DNA of 64,000 nucleotides, taken from assembly GCA_963719135.1 (NCBI GenBank), contig CAVRAZ010000006.1, forward strand, positions 558,001-622,000, in the 5' to 3' direction. This DNA is from CAVRAZ01 sp963719135. Lineage in GTDB: Bacteria; Pseudomonadota; Gammaproteobacteria; DSM-19610. Positions 28,520 through 37,723 of the stretch are shown here, piece after piece. Position 1 is the first letter of the stretch, and each line of letters starts with the position of its first letter. The notes under the pieces were generated by a model. That model was not told the origin of the DNA. It saw nothing but the letters and a program-made list of their open reading frames with translations, and searched no databases. The position numbers were made by a program, and so were the translations under genes.

Positions 28520-29476
28520 ATGACCCAACAGCTCGGAATCCTGATGGACCCCATCAAAGCCATCAACATCCGCAAGGACAGCAGTTTTGCCATGCTGCTC
28601 GCCGCCCAAGCGCGAACGTTCGCACTGCTTTACATGGAGCAGCAGGACGTCTTCCTGCGCGACGGCCAACCCTGGGGACGGATGCGCAACCTGAGCGTCC
28701 GCGACGACCCGACCAATTGGTACGAATTCGGCGGAGCGGAAGATCGACCGCTGGCCTCGCTGGACATCTTGCTGATGCGGAAAGACCCTCCGCTAAACAT
28801 GGAATTCGTCTACAGTACGCAACTGCTGGAGCTGGCGGAGCGGCAGGGGGTGCTGGTCATCAACCGGCCGGCAAGCCTCCGCGACTGCAACGAAAAGCTG
28901 TTCACAGCCTGGTTCCCTCAGTGCTGCGTCCCGACGCTGGTCACTCGCAATGCCGAGCGCCTGCGGGATTTTCTCGCCGATTACCGGGACATTATCCTCA
29001 AGCCATTGGACAGTATGGGCGGCGCTTCGATATTCAGGGTGCAAACCACCGATCCGAATATCGGCGTCATTATCGAAACGCTGACGGAACGCGGCCAGCG
29101 CAGCATCATGGCACAGCGTTTCATTCCGGCGATAGCGGCTGGTGACAAACGGATACTTCTGGTGGACGGCGAGCCCGTGCCCTATGCCCTGGCCCGCATA
29201 CCGGCCGAAGGCGAAACCCGGGGCAACTTGGCTGCAGGCGGTCGCGGCGAGGGTGTCGCGCTCACCGAACGTGACCACTGGATTTGCCAGCAGGTGGGCC
29301 CCGAGCTCAGACGGCGCGGCCTCATGTTCGTTGGCCTGGATGTGATCGGCGATTATCTGACCGAGATCAATGTGACAAGTCCGACATGCATCAGAGAACT
29401 GGACCGTCAGTTTGGGCTCGATATTGCGGGTCAACTCGTCGATGCGATTGTCGCGGTACTTTCGAATCGAAGCTGA
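28520..29476 (+). CDS. gshB: Glutathione synthase
   Basis: Ligates gamma-glutamylcysteine and glycine using ATP to make glutathione. The 318-residue protein has the N-terminal GILMDPIKAINIRKDSSFAM signature, the RKDPP motif, INRPASLRDCNEKL, and the ATP-grasp loop region KPLDSMGG. The C-terminal metal/substrate segment FVGLDVIGDYLTEINVTSPT ends the domain. It is divergent from pilG and heads the gshB-tonB-yqgE-ruvX-pyrR-pyrB-pyrC' run, as in Pseudomonas PA0407-PA0401. Confidence 0.97.
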   Translation: MTQQLGILMDPIKAINIRKDSSFAMLLAAQARTFALLYMEQQDVFLRDGQPWGRMRNLSVRDDPTNWYEFGGAEDRPLASLDILLMRKDPPLNMEFVYSTQLLELAERQGVLVINRPASLRDCNEKLFTAWFPQCCVPTLVTRNAERLRDFLADYRDIILKPLDSMGGASIFRVQTTDPNIGVIIETLTERGQRSIMAQRFIPAIAAGDKRILLVDGEPVPYALARIPAEGETRGNLAAGGRGEGVALTERDHWICQQVGPELRRRGLMFVGLDVIGDYLTEINVTSPTCIRELDRQFGLDIAGQLVDAIVAVLSNRS

Positions 29477-29635
29477 CCGACCGAACAGCGTGTTCGCCGC
29501 CGGCGAACCGCTGCCGGGCGGTTGCCGGATATTCGGCCGCGTCGGCGATCAAAAAGTGATCAGCTTCACGCCACCGATGCCGCCGACCCGCCCTGGAATC
29601 GGCCGCTCGTGTACTACGGTCGCCACGGGCTGAGT

Positions 29636-29641
29636 TATAAT
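29636..29641 (+). promoter_or_regulatory. Perfect -10 element close to the tonB start
   Basis: TATAAT lies at 29636-29641, only nine bases before the ATG at 29651, with no good -35 at the normal distance. Transcription would start at about 29648, giving a leaderless or near-leaderless message if that ATG is used, or a 27-base leader if the ATG at 29675 is used. Confidence 0.4.
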
Positions 29642-29650
29642 TCCGTGGCA

Positions 29651-30538
29651 ATGCACAACCTGATCGCGCAAGCCATGACTGCTCAACCACCCGTCGATAT
29701 CGGATCTGCCGGCGAAGAACCTACCGCCGATCGCTTGGTGTTCACGCTATTCGTTGCCGTGTTGCTGCACGCGATCGTAATATTGCAAGTCAGCTTCAAC
29801 CCATTCGAGACCTCCGCGGAAAACAACCCGCCGGAAACACTGGATATCACCATCGTTAATCCGACTCGCGAACTGCCGCCGGACAGGTACGACTACCTGG
29901 CCAATTCGAGCCAGGATGGCGCCGGAAATACCGACGAAAAGGTGAAATTCCAGGAGGAGTCGGTCGCGCAGTCGCTCCCTCCGAGCGCCCCCACTGAATC
30001 GCCCGCCCAGCAGACCCAGGTAATCACGGCGCTCGACAGTGCGCGGAACACGCCAGATAAGACGGAGACGCGGCCGCTGGCGGAAGAGCACCCCTCCGCA
30101 ACCGAGCTGGTGGAACGCAGCATGGAAATGATCGCGCTGAACCAGGAGATCAATCAGAGCCTGCAGGTCTACTCGGATGCGCCCAAGCAAAAGTACATTT
30201 CGGCGAGAACGCGAGAATTCAAGTACGCCAACTACATGCGGGACTGGGTTGCCAAGGTGGAACGCATCGGGCAGCTCAATTACCCGGATGAAGCCCGTCG
30301 CCGTCGATTATCAGGGCAGTTGATGGTGGATGTCGCAATAAACCCGGACGGCACGGTCCAGGAAATCACCGTGGTACGCCCCTCCGGGCAAAAGATCCTC
30401 GATGATGCGGCGGTCCGTATCGTGCGGCTGGCGTCGCCGTTCGCGCCCTTTCCCGACGACATCCGGCAGGAAATCGATGTTCTGCACGTCACCCGCACTT
30501 GGGTGTTTACCAGCAGCAACGAGTTACACAGCCACTGA
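29651..30538 (+). CDS. tonB: TonB-like protein (TonB3-type, linked to pili)
   Basis: Energy-transducer-like protein anchored in the inner membrane. The 295-residue product has one N-terminal transmembrane helix (RLVFTLFVAVLLHAIVILQV), a charged, E/Q/P-containing periplasmic linker and a C-terminal TonB domain (YPDEARRR, INPDGTV, LASPFAPFP). No exbB or exbD is nearby. In Pseudomonas the gene in this position (tonB3, PA0406) is needed for twitching motility, and here it also sits beside pilG. The alternative start ATG 29675 (MTAQPP) is possible; neither has a strong ribosome-binding site. Confidence 0.9.
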   Translation: MHNLIAQAMTAQPPVDIGSAGEEPTADRLVFTLFVAVLLHAIVILQVSFNPFETSAENNPPETLDITIVNPTRELPPDRYDYLANSSQDGAGNTDEKVKFQEESVAQSLPPSAPTESPAQQTQVITALDSARNTPDKTETRPLAEEHPSATELVERSMEMIALNQEINQSLQVYSDAPKQKYISARTREFKYANYMRDWVAKVERIGQLNYPDEARRRRLSGQLMVDVAINPDGTVQEITVVRPSGQKILDDAAVRIVRLASPFAPFPDDIRQEIDVLHVTRTWVFTSSNELHSH

Positions 30539-30609
30539 TATCGCAAAACAGCACAAAGGCGGCTTTTTCGGGCCTTGTACTGGATGAACGGCTGGCGGAT
30601 ACTATTCAC

Positions 30610-31173
30610 ATGGTTGATACAGTTTACTTGACCAATCATTTCCTGATTGCCATGCCGGCGCTGGAGGACCCCAACTTTTTCCATACTGTGACGTACATTT
30701 GCGAGCACAATGCGGAGGGCGCGTTGGGGCTGGTCATCAATCGGCCTCTCGACATACGGCTGGAAGAGGTTTTCAACCATATGGATCTGAAGGACGCCAG
30801 TCCCGGTGCCCGACAGATTCCAGTTCATCTGGGCGGCCCGGTTCAACAGGACCGCGGATTCGTACTGCACGAGCCCCTTGGTGAGTGGGAGGCCACTTTG
30901 AAGGTGACCGATCGCATCGGCATTACGTCCTCGGTCGACATCCTCGCCGCCATCGCCAGGGAAGCCGGGCCCGAACACAGTTTGATCGCGCTCGGTTACG
31001 CTGGCTGGGGAGCCGGTCAGCTCGAGCAGGAAATGATGGACAATGCATGGCTGAGTGGCCCCGCGGACCCGGAGATCCTATTCAGCACGCCGGATGAGCG
31101 GCGCTGGATTGCGGCAGCGGCGTCGCTCGGAGTCGATCTGAGTCGCCTGTCCGGTGAGACGGGTCACGCTTGA
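30610..31173 (+). CDS. yqgE: YqgE/AlgH family protein
   Basis: UPF0301 protein of 187 residues, cytosolic. AlgH in Pseudomonas affects alginate and virulence gene expression, but its biochemistry is not settled. Family motifs are clear: NHFLIAMPALEDPNFFHTV, ICEHNAEGALGLVINRPL, HLGGPVQQDRGF and YAGWGAGQLE. The frame is open upstream to 30499; the ATG at 30610 gives the family N-terminus. Its stop overlaps the ruvX start. Gene pair yqgE-ruvX is conserved across gammaproteobacteria. Confidence 0.95.
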   Translation: MVDTVYLTNHFLIAMPALEDPNFFHTVTYICEHNAEGALGLVINRPLDIRLEEVFNHMDLKDASPGARQIPVHLGGPVQQDRGFVLHEPLGEWEATLKVTDRIGITSSVDILAAIAREAGPEHSLIALGYAGWGAGQLEQEMMDNAWLSGPADPEILFSTPDERRWIAAAASLGVDLSRLSGETGHA

Positions 31174-31595
31174 CACGTTCGCCGGATGCCGTTGCGCTGA
31201 TATTGCTTGGATTCGATTTTGGAACAAGAAATATAGGCGTTGCGGTCGGCCAGATGATTACCGGCACAGCCCGGCCCCTGACGGGTGTCCAGTCGCTGGA
31301 CGGCAAGCCTGACTGGACAACGATCAAGGCACTGGTTTCGGAATGGAAACCAGACGCCCTCGTGGTCGGCATTCCCTACCACATGGATGGAAACCGCCAA
31401 CCCTTGACCGATGCCGCGGAACGCTTTTGCCGGCAGTTGGAAGGGCGTTTCGGGTTGCCTGTCCACCGGGCCGAAGAACGTCTCAGTTCGCAAACCGCGT
31501 ACGAATTGAGCGATGGCGGACATGATTCGCTTGATGCGCTTGCCGCGCGCGTCATTCTGGAAGGCTGGATGAATACGAGACCGGTGCAGTCATGA
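31170..31595 (+). CDS. ruvX: Holliday junction resolvase-like protein RuvX/YqgF
   Basis: Small RNase H-fold nuclease (141 residues) implicated in pre-16S rRNA 5' end maturation. The catalytic first strand GFDFGTRNIGVAVG has the conserved aspartate. VVGIPYHMDG and RAEERLSSQTA follow, and an acidic C-terminal helix (SLDALAARVILE) completes the active site. The start appears to be a TTG overlapping the yqgE stop by 4 nt (TTGA). Its own stop overlaps the pyrR ATG by 4 nt, so translation is tightly coupled. Confidence 0.94.
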   Translation: MTRSPDAVALILLGFDFGTRNIGVAVGQMITGTARPLTGVQSLDGKPDWTTIKALVSEWKPDALVVGIPYHMDGNRQPLTDAAERFCRQLEGRFGLPVHRAEERLSSQTAYELSDGGHDSLDALAARVILEGWMNTRPVQS

Positions 31596-32095
31596 ATGAG
31601 ACAACGGACATCACGTCATTGCTGGACGCCATGACCGCCGACTTGTCAAAGCGAACGGGCAGTTACAATAAACCACCGCTCATGGTCGGTATCCACACCG
31701 GCGGGGTCTGGGTGGCGAAGGCACTGCACGAGAGGATGGGCATATCGGAACCACTGGGCGAGCTGGACATTTCCTTTTACCGGGACGACTTCACCCGTAT
31801 CGGCATAAATCCTCAGGTGCGGCCCTCGCAGTTGCCGTTCGGAATCGACGGGCGCCATATCATTCTGGTTGACGATGTGCTGCACACGGGCCGGACCGTC
31901 AGGGCAGCGATGAACGAACTGTTCGACTATGGACGGCCCGACTCGATCCTGCTGGCCGTATTGGTGGACCGCGGCGGACGCGAGTTGCCGATCGAGGCGA
32001 ATGTCGTTGGTAAGCGGGTGACCTTGAACCCGGCTGAACATATCAAGCTGAGCGGACCTGACCCTCTGAAGCTGGAGGTCAGAAAGATCCAATGA
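31592..32095 (+). CDS. pyrR: PyrR-type phosphoribosyltransferase/regulator
   Basis: A 167-residue PRTase of the PyrR family. The PRPP-binding signature [14 protein letters not shown] is intact, consistent with uracil phosphoribosyltransferase activity. In Gram-positive bacteria PyrR also controls attenuation by binding pyr mRNA; in Pseudomonas PyrR affects pyrBC' expression. No PyrR-type attenuator is recognisable upstream. Overlaps of 4 nt with ruvX and with pyrB mean the three are co-translated. Confidence 0.93.
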   Translation: MNETTDITSLLDAMTADLSKRTGSYNKPPLMVGIHTGGVWVAKALHERMGISEPLGELDISFYRDDFTRIGINPQVRPSQLPFGIDGRHIILVDDVLHTGRTVRAAMNELFDYGRPDSILLAVLVDRGGRELPIEANVVGKRVTLNPAEHIKLSGPDPLKLEVRKIQ

Positions 32096-33069
32096 CGCGC
32101 GGCAATCTGCAAATCCGCGAAGACGGCCGTTTGCGACACTTCTTGTACATCAAGGGCCTCAACCACGCGCTGCTAAGAGAGATTCTCGATACTGCGGAAT
32201 CCTTTGCCGGGGTCGCGGAACAGTCTGTCAAGAAAGTCCCGCTGTTGCGCGGCAGAACTATCGTAAACCTGTTCTTCGAAGCCAGTACACGTACGCGGAC
32301 GACGTTCGAACTGGCGGCAAAGCGGCTTTCCGCCGACGTACTTAACATCAATATCAACGCATCCAGCACGGTCAAAGGCGAAACGCTGCTAGACACGTTG
32401 CGCAACCTGCAGGCCATGCACGTGGACATGTTTGTCGTACGCCATGCCGAAAGCGGCGCCGCACACTTCATCGCCAGCCACGTGGAGCCGCACGTCAGCG
32501 TGATCAATGCCGGTGACGGCAGCCACGCTCACCCAACGCAAGCAATGCTCGACATGTTCACCATAAGGCGTGAGAAGGGCGAAGACTTCGGCAGACTGAC
32601 GGTCGCTATCGTCGGCGACATTCTGCACTCGCGCGTAGCCCGGTCGCAAATCCATGCGCTGAACCTTCTCAACACCGGCGAAGTCCGCGTCGTCGCCCCA
32701 CGAACGCTCCTGCCGGCCGGAGTGGAGGCGCTGGGCGTAAAGTCATACTGCAACCTGCGCGATGGCATCAGGGACGCCGACGTGATCATAATGCTGCGCC
32801 TGCAACGAGAACGCATGCAGGGCGCCTTGTTGCCAAGCAAGCACGAATATTTCCGGCTCTACGGGCTCACCGAGGATAAATTGTCGATTGCCAAACCGAA
32901 CGTGACAGTGATGCATCCCGGACCGATCAATCGCGGCGTCGAGATGGATTCGCAGGTCGCCGACGGCCCCCGATCGGTCATACTTCAGCAGGTGACCTAC
33001 GGCATTGCGGTGCGCATGGCCGTGATGTCCATGGCCATGCAGAAGCCCGTGACGGCGGATGCATCCTGA
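32092..33069 (+). CDS. pyrB: Aspartate carbamoyltransferase catalytic subunit
   Basis: Catalyses the committed step of pyrimidine synthesis, carbamoyl phosphate plus aspartate to carbamoyl aspartate. At 325 residues it is typical of the Pseudomonas-type ATCase chain. The carbamoyl phosphate motif [13 protein letters not shown] (about 61-73), HPTQAMLD and [11 protein letters not shown] are present. Its stop overlaps the start of the inactive dihydroorotase-like gene by one base. In Pseudomonas these two proteins form a stable dodecameric complex, which is likely here as well. Confidence 0.97.
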   Translation: MTRGNLQIREDGRLRHFLYIKGLNHALLREILDTAESFAGVAEQSVKKVPLLRGRTIVNLFFEASTRTRTTFELAAKRLSADVLNININASSTVKGETLLDTLRNLQAMHVDMFVVRHAESGAAHFIASHVEPHVSVINAGDGSHAHPTQAMLDMFTIRREKGEDFGRLTVAIVGDILHSRVARSQIHALNLLNTGEVRVVAPRTLLPAGVEALGVKSYCNLRDGIRDADVIIMLRLQRERMQGALLPSKHEYFRLYGLTEDKLSIAKPNVTVMHPGPINRGVEMDSQVADGPRSVILQQVTYGIAVRMAVMSMAMQKPVTADAS

Positions 33070-34373
33070 TGACCGCCGCGATTCTGCCCCAGCTCAAAAT
33101 TCATGGCGGTCGCCTGATCGACCCGCGCAACGGGGTTGATCGCCAGACCGACGTTTACATAGCCGACGGTCGTATCGCTGCCATCGGCGCGGCACCGGAC
33201 GGATTCCGGGTCGACCATACGCTGGATGCGGTCGGATTGATCGTCGCTCCGGGGCTCATCGACCTGTGCGCACGGCTGCGCGAACCCGGTGCGGAACACA
33301 AGGCAACGATCGACAGCGAATGCCGGGCCGCCGCCGCAGGGGGTATCACGACGCTTATCTGCCCACCGGACACCGATCCGGTTATCGACACCCCGGCGGT
33401 GGTCGAACTGATCCGGCATCGCGCGCAGTTGAGCGACCACGCCAGAGTGCTGACCATCGGCGCGCTGACGCAGGGTCTAGACGGTGAAAACCTGAGTGAA
33501 ATGGCGGCATTGAAAGTGGCCGGCTGTATCGGCGTCGGCAACGCCGGTCGACCGTTGGCATCCACTTTGGTCGGAAGAAGAACGCTTGAATACGCCGCCA
33601 CGTTCGGACTGACCGTATTCATTTCGCCGCTGGACCACGCACTGGCCGCGCAAGGTTGTTTGCACGAGGGCCAGGTTTCGACTCGACTGGGACTGCCGGG
33701 TATTCCCGAGTCCGCCGAAACCGTCGCGGTGGCGCGGGAACTTGCGCTTATCGAGCAGACCGGCGTGCGAGCACATTTTTGTCGCCTGACCACGCGCCGC
33801 GCTGTACGCATGGTTGCACGCGCCCGTTTCGATGGCATGCCAATCAGTGCGGACGTTGCCATTCCTTACGTCTACTTCACGGACATGGAGGCAGCGGATT
33901 TTGATTCCGACTTTCACTTACTGCCCCCGTTACGCACTCAGCTCGACCGGGACGGCTTGCGCGCCGGACTGGCCGAGAACACGCTCAGCGCCGTCTGCAG
34001 CGATCATCAACCGCATGAACCAGATGCCAAGCTCGCGCCGTTCCCCGCTACGGAACCCGGCATTTCCGGTCTCGATACGCTGCTGCCGATGACGCTGCGC
34101 CTGGCGGACGAAGGAACCCTGTCTCTCGTTGAGGCACTGGCCCGGCTGACCAGCGGGCCGGCAGACATTCTCCGGCTGCCCTACGGCCATTTGGCGGAAG
34201 GTGCCGTGGCAGACATTTGCGTTTTCGATCCCCGCCACACATGGCGACTCACGGCGGAGACGATGCGCAGTCAGGGCAAGAACACGCCGTTGCGAGGTTG
34301 GGAGATGAAAGGCAAGACCCGCTACACATTACGAGACGGCAAAGTGATTTTCGATGCCGACAACCACTTCTAG
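33069..34373 (+). CDS. pyrC': Dihydroorotase-like non-catalytic ATCase partner (PyrC')
   Basis: Amidohydrolase-fold protein of 434 residues. Active class I dihydroorotases have DxHxHLREPG after the first beta strand; here it reads DLCARLREPG (about 65-74), so both metal-binding histidines are replaced (Cys67, Arg69). The later SDHQPH motif survives. In Pseudomonas such an inactive homologue is required as a structural partner of PyrB. A true dihydroorotase must be encoded elsewhere. A regular gene finder would call this pyrC; I consider it the pseudo-enzyme form. Confidence 0.92.
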   Translation: MTAAILPQLKIHGGRLIDPRNGVDRQTDVYIADGRIAAIGAAPDGFRVDHTLDAVGLIVAPGLIDLCARLREPGAEHKATIDSECRAAAAGGITTLICPPDTDPVIDTPAVVELIRHRAQLSDHARVLTIGALTQGLDGENLSEMAALKVAGCIGVGNAGRPLASTLVGRRTLEYAATFGLTVFISPLDHALAAQGCLHEGQVSTRLGLPGIPESAETVAVARELALIEQTGVRAHFCRLTTRRAVRMVARARFDGMPISADVAIPYVYFTDMEAADFDSDFHLLPPLRTQLDRDGLRAGLAENTLSAVCSDHQPHEPDAKLAPFPATEPGISGLDTLLPMTLRLADEGTLSLVEALARLTSGPADILRLPYGHLAEGAVADICVFDPRHTWRLTAETMRSQGKNTPLRGWEMKGKTRYTLRDGKVIFDADNHF

Positions 34374-34377
34374 CAGC

Positions 34378-35256
34378 ATGCACCCCGCGCACCGGCAGAC
34401 AATTCACATCGAAGCCGCGGAGATCGTCTCCCACACCGCCTACGCAGGGGAGCAGCACGTGCTGCGTGTCGCGTCACCGCAGTGCGCCTCCCGCGCGCGC
34501 CCAGGCCAGTTCGCGCACCTGCAATGCGATCGGGCGCTGCCCATGCGCCGGCCGCTCTCGATCATGCGTGCCGACCCCGATCAGGGCTGGGTTGACTTTC
34601 TCTACAAGGTTGTCGGAAAGGGATCTCGCCTGCTGGCCCAACGCAGACCAGGAGCACAGCTCAGTCTGCTGGGACCGATTGGACGAGCTTTCGAACCGGA
34701 ATCGTCCCGTCGGCGGCCTTTGCTGCTCGGCGGCGGAGTCGGCATACCGCCGATGGTGTTTCTTGCCGAACGCCTCAGACGACAGGGTGGATTTCAGCCG
34801 CTGCTACTGATGGGTTCGGAGGTGCCATTCCCGTTTTCGGCGCAACCATCGAAGATTCTTATGCCTGGCATGCCACCGGGTGTGATCGCCTCAATGCCGC
34901 TTATGGAGGACTGGGACGTTCCCAGCCGATTGGCCAGCCTGCAAAGTTTTCCAGGGTGCTACCAAGGGTACGTTACCGATCTCGCACGCCACTGGCTGGA
35001 GAGCCTGTATCAGGACCAGCGCAATCACGTCATGCTGTTTGCCTGCGGACCGCGTCCCATGCTGGATGCCTGCGCCGCGCTGGCTCGCGAGTTCTCGCTG
35101 CCATGCCAGATTTCTCTGGAAGAGTATATGGCCTGCGCGGTTGGCGGATGTGCAGGGTGTGTCGTACAGATTCACACCGACACGGGGCCGGCGATGAAAC
35201 GCGTGTGCGTGGACGGCCCGGTGTTTTCCGCGGAATCGGTCTTTCCAGCGCATTGA
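34378..35256 (+). CDS. PyrK-like dihydroorotate dehydrogenase electron transfer subunit
   Basis: Ferredoxin-reductase-like flavoprotein with an iron-sulfur site, similar to PyrK. It has an FAD-binding beta barrel (GQFAHLQC, MRRPLSIMR), an NAD-binding part (LLLGGGVGIPPMVFLAERL; FACGPRPMLDA) and a C-terminal cysteine cluster (MACAVGGCAGC plus a later cysteine at KRVCVDGP) for a 2Fe-2S centre. PyrK normally partners a class 1B PyrD, which is not in the window. The frame is open from an ATG at 34354, inside pyrC'; the family N-terminus fits the ATG at 34378 better. No strong ribosome-binding site is seen for either. Confidence 0.85.
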   Translation: MHPAHRQTIHIEAAEIVSHTAYAGEQHVLRVASPQCASRARPGQFAHLQCDRALPMRRPLSIMRADPDQGWVDFLYKVVGKGSRLLAQRRPGAQLSLLGPIGRAFEPESSRRRPLLLGGGVGIPPMVFLAERLRRQGGFQPLLLMGSEVPFPFSAQPSKILMPGMPPGVIASMPLMEDWDVPSRLASLQSFPGCYQGYVTDLARHWLESLYQDQRNHVMLFACGPRPMLDACAALAREFSLPCQISLEEYMACAVGGCAGCVVQIHTDTGPAMKRVCVDGPVFSAESVFPAH

Positions 35257-35379
35257 CGATGGGCTGTCAACCGGACCGAATCGGGTTCAGGGTTGCCACG
35301 CCGCTCGGAAGCGAACGCGACGACCGATTGCACCGCTAACCAGCGTCGTGATTGGCGGCGAGACGGGTAACTCAGATGA

Positions 35380-36501
35380 TCAGGGCGACTCGATCAGTGA
35401 CAGGTCGTCGACGGTGCTGGAGCGGGAAACGTCGGTATCGTTGAGTTTGACCATAAGGCGCACTTCGTTGGCCGAATCCGCGTAGTGCACTGCATCGTCG
35501 TAAGTGATCTCGCCTGCCTTGTACAACTCGTACAACGCTTGGTCAAACGTCTTCATACCCTGCTGAGTCGAACGCTTCATCAGCTCCTTGAGCTTGTGCA
35601 CCTCGCCCTTGCGAATGAGGTCCGAAGCCAGCGGCGTGTTGATCAGCACCTCAACGGCAACCCGGCGGCCCTTGCCGTCCGGCGAGGGAATCAACTGCTG
35701 AGCCAGGATTGCCTTGAGATTCAGGGATAAATCCATCAACAACTGGTCACGACGATCTTCCGGGAAGAAGTTGATGATGCGGTCCATCGCCTGGTTTGCA
35801 TTGTTGGCATGCAGTGTTGCAAGGCACAAGTGCCCCGTCTCGGAGAAAACAATTGCATGATCCATGGTCTCGCGGGTGCGTATTTCGCCGATCAGGATGA
35901 CGTCGGGCGCCTGACGCAGGGTATTTCTAAGTGCCACCTCGAAGGTATCGGTATCAATACCGACCTCACGCTGGGTAACGATGCAGCCAGCGTGCTGGTG
36001 CACGAACTCGATTGGATCCTCGATAGTGATGATATGGCCGGTGCTGTTATGATTGCGATACCCGATCATCGACGCCAGGGACGTCGACTTACCTGTGCCG
36101 GTGGCACCGACGAAGATGATCAGGCCGCGCTTGGTCATCGCCAAGCTCTTTATGATTGGCGGTAGATCCAAGTCCTCGATCGTCGGGATAAGGGTTTCGA
36201 TGCGACGCAGTACCATGCCACAGTGATTTCGCTGATAGAATGCGCTTACACGGAAGCGTCCAACGCCAGTGCTGCTGATTGCGAAATTGCATTCATGTCT
36301 GGTATCGAATTCCTTCCGCTGCTCTGCATTCATGATGCTCAGCACGATGTTACGCGCCTGCTCTGGCGTAAGCGTCGACTGTGAAACCGGCGCAATGCGC
36401 CCGTGCACCTTCATGCTGGGGGGCATGCCGGCCGTAATGAATAGATCCGAGCCCCCCTTGTGCACCATGAGTTTTAGCAGAGAATTGAAGTCCGTATCCA
36501 T
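35380..36501 (-). CDS. pilU: Type IV pilus retraction ATPase PilU
   Basis: Accessory retraction motor of type IV pili. The 373-residue protein has the PilT/PilU N-terminal domain (GGSDLFITAGMPPSMKVHG), a Walker A GATGTGKST, an Asp box and Walker B region (VILIGEIRTRETM), and the His box TLHANNANQAMDRI. The sequence differs from its neighbour PilT in the PilU way, with a longer C-terminus after the AIRNLIREGK-equivalent region. It lies six bases downstream of pilT, so the two motors are co-transcribed. It converges with the PyrK-like gene across 123 bases. Confidence 0.96.
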   Translation of the reverse strand: MDTDFNSLLKLMVHKGGSDLFITAGMPPSMKVHGRIAPVSQSTLTPEQARNIVLSIMNAEQRKEFDTRHECNFAISSTGVGRFRVSAFYQRNHCGMVLRRIETLIPTIEDLDLPPIIKSLAMTKRGLIIFVGATGTGKSTSLASMIGYRNHNSTGHIITIEDPIEFVHQHAGCIVTQREVGIDTDTFEVALRNTLRQAPDVILIGEIRTRETMDHAIVFSETGHLCLATLHANNANQAMDRIINFFPEDRRDQLLMDLSLNLKAILAQQLIPSPDGKGRRVAVEVLINTPLASDLIRKGEVHKLKELMKRSTQQGMKTFDQALYELYKAGEITYDDAVHYADSANEVRLMVKLNDTDVSRSSTVDDLSLIESP

Positions 36502-36507
36502 CGATGC

Positions 36508-37545
36508 CTACCTGAACAAATCTTTGTTGGCGGCCTTGGAGCGGGCATCCTGCTTGCTGACGTGACCACGTTGCACCAGACCTTGCAGGTTCTGATCCAG
36601 GGTCTGCATACCCACTGCCTGGCCGGTCTGGATCGCCGAATACATCTGTGCGACCTTGTCCTCGCGAATCAGATTCCGGATCGCCGGCGTACCGATCATG
36701 ATCTCGTGCGCAGCGATACGGCCGCCACCTACCTTCTTCAACAGTGTTTGCGAAATAACCGCGCGCAACGATTCGGAAAGCATTGAACGCACCATGGTCT
36801 TCTCGGCGGCGGGAAATACGTCAATGATACGGTCGATAGTCTTAGCGGCTGAACTGGTGTGCAGGGTGCCGAACACCAGATGACCGGTTTCCGCAGCGGT
36901 CAGCGCCAGCCGAATCGTTTCGAGGTCTCGCATTTCGCCGACGAGAATGATGTCCGGGTCTTCACGCAATGCTGAACGCAACGCTTCGTTGAATCCGTGT
37001 GTATCGCGGTGTACTTCGCGCTGATTCACCAGACACTTCTTGCTTTCATGCACGAACTCGATCGGGTCCTCGACGGTAAGAATATGCTCGAATCGCTGGT
37101 TGTTGATGTAGTCCATCATAGCCGCCAGCGTAGTGGACTTGCCGGAGCCGGTTGGCCCGGTGACCAGAACCAGACCCCGGGGCTGGTCGGAAATGTCCTT
37201 GAAGATGGCGGGCGCACCCAGTTCTTCCAAAGTCAGGATGGTGGACGGAATCGTCCTAAACACCCCGCCCGCGCCCCGGTTGTGGTTGAACGCATTGACA
37301 CGGAATCGCGCAAGGTTCGGGATCTCGAAGGAAAAGTCGGTTTCCAGGAACTCCTCATAATCCTTGCGCTGCTTGTCGTTCATGATGTCATATATAAGGC
37401 CATGAACGGTCTTGTGATCCAGCGCCGGAACGTTGATGCGACGGATGTCGCCATCAACGCGGATCATGGGAGGCAAACCGGCGGAAAGATGAAGATCGGA
37501 GGCGTTATTCTTGACGCCGAAAGCCAGCAGTTCAGCGATATCCAT
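36508..37545 (-). CDS. pilT: Type IV pilus retraction ATPase PilT
   Basis: Hexameric motor that depolymerises pili and drives twitching. The 345-residue form starting MDIAELLAFGVKNNASDLH matches the usual PilT N-terminus; the frame also offers an ATG at 37596, which would add 17 residues. Walker A GPTGSGKSTT, Walker B and Asp box (IILVGEMRDLETIRLA), the His box GTLHTSSAAKTIDRI and the AIRNLIRE motif needed for retraction are all present. Overall it closely follows Pseudomonas PilT. It is divergent from proC. The yggS gene that commonly lies between them is absent. Confidence 0.96.
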   Translation of the reverse strand: MDIAELLAFGVKNNASDLHLSAGLPPMIRVDGDIRRINVPALDHKTVHGLIYDIMNDKQRKDYEEFLETDFSFEIPNLARFRVNAFNHNRGAGGVFRTIPSTILTLEELGAPAIFKDISDQPRGLVLVTGPTGSGKSTTLAAMMDYINNQRFEHILTVEDPIEFVHESKKCLVNQREVHRDTHGFNEALRSALREDPDIILVGEMRDLETIRLALTAAETGHLVFGTLHTSSAAKTIDRIIDVFPAAEKTMVRSMLSESLRAVISQTLLKKVGGGRIAAHEIMIGTPAIRNLIREDKVAQMYSAIQTGQAVGMQTLDQNLQGLVQRGHVSKQDARSKAANKDLFR

Positions 37546-37723
37546 GCTCATACTCGTGGTCGGATTATGGACTTCCATATCGACAGCGGCATTCATAACT
37601 TGAAGTGGTCCCGACCCGAGTTTACGCCCCTCCGGGGATGCCGCCTGTCGGCATTAGTTGGCTTGGAGACCGATATCTTTACCCGCTTGTCAGCCGACAT
37701 TTTGGCCGGTATGGTCTCAACCC

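Noticed and set aside
35257..35379. A terminator between the convergent PyrK-like gene and pilU
   Set aside because: No GC-rich stem followed by a T run could be found on either strand.
37597..37723. A missing or short yggS gene between pilT and proC
   Set aside because: The gap is only about 130 bases and shows no PLP-binding motif; yggS is simply absent here.
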